64,000 bases of DNA, from positions 1 to 64,000 of the forward strand of contig BAAHQB010000281.1 in assembly GCA_054601695.1 (NCBI GenBank). Direction: 5' to 3'. Below, piece after piece: positions 63,885 to 64,000 of the stretch. The position numbers and the translations under genes are program-made. The stretch's first letter is position 1, and each line of letters starts with the position of its first letter. The DNA is from Amorphochlora amoebiformis (Eukaryota; Cercozoa; Chlorarachniophyceae). Under the pieces are notes generated by a model. That model was not told the origin of the DNA. It worked only from the letters and a program-made list of their open reading frames with translations, and made no database searches.

Positions 63885-64000
63885 AAGTGTATGCATACAT
63901 ATTAAAGTTTATATATACACATTACATAGATATATGTACATATGTACATATGTATATATAGTGTGATGTGTGTGTATGTATGTGTATTATACACATACAT
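63000..64000. repeat. (TA)n block with a tandem duplication at the right edge
   Basis: TA and (GT)n arrays. A segment of about 95 bp (63260-63352) recurs at 63520-63608, both containing ggttatcagtaacg and cacgtactg followed by agtgacga. Confidence 0.9.

Noticed and set aside
63840-63885. CRISPR-like periodicity in repeated GT/TA modules
   Set aside because: Simple-sequence repeats without unique spacers, in a nuclear intron-rich genome.

Overview
This is a nuclear, spliceosomal-intron-rich eukaryotic window. It is dominated by (TA)n-type microsatellite with shorter (CA)n/(GT)n runs, and nearly all of the long apparent ORFs are Ile/Tyr-rich translations of these arrays. Reading the small non-repetitive islands as exons, with GT..AG borders and phase tracking, gives six apparently complete conserved genes. 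Their predicted coding sequence totals about 10.5 kb of the 64 kb. Interstitial CCCTAA/TTAGGG tracts suggest a TTAGGG-type telomere. The organism cannot be named from this; a microbial eukaryote (protist or alga) with a repeat-swollen genome is the best guess.

Layout, left to right: (1) exon-like islands of an unidentified minus-strand gene at the left edge; (2) a plus-strand ZFC3H1-type zinc-finger/HAT protein, 2098-10964, 12 exons; (3) a minus-strand RNase H1, 26905 down to about 11485, 15 exons including many micro-exons; (4) a minus-strand peptidyl-tRNA hydrolase 2, 31332-28854, 7 exons; (5) a plus-strand serine carboxypeptidase, 31394-34725, 8 exons, whose ATG is 61 bp from that of gene 4; (6) a minus-strand ALG9 mannosyltransferase, 48713-35246, 21 exons; (7) a plus-strand TRM13 tRNA methyltransferase, 49125-60732, 15 exons, divergent from ALG9; (8) a possible 3' exon of another minus-strand gene near 62927, with a duplicated exon-like segment up to 63608.

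The genes are unrelated housekeeping functions: nuclear RNA surveillance, R-loop removal, release of peptidyl-tRNA, lumenal proteolysis, N-glycan assembly and tRNA modification. The carboxypeptidase has seven N-glycosylation sequons and ALG9 builds the glycan precursor for such sites, but nothing indicates a dedicated pathway or cluster.

The unusual biology lies in the gene architecture. Introns are bimodal: 38-100 nt compact ones against long (TA)n-filled ones. Pyrimidine tracts beside exons always lie on the sense strand. CTAG-dense spacers mark gene 3' ends. At five exons, a degenerate copy of the exon's 3' end and its 5' splice site lies downstream in the following intron. Exon models were assembled by eye from splice signals and family knowledge; no alignment was run.
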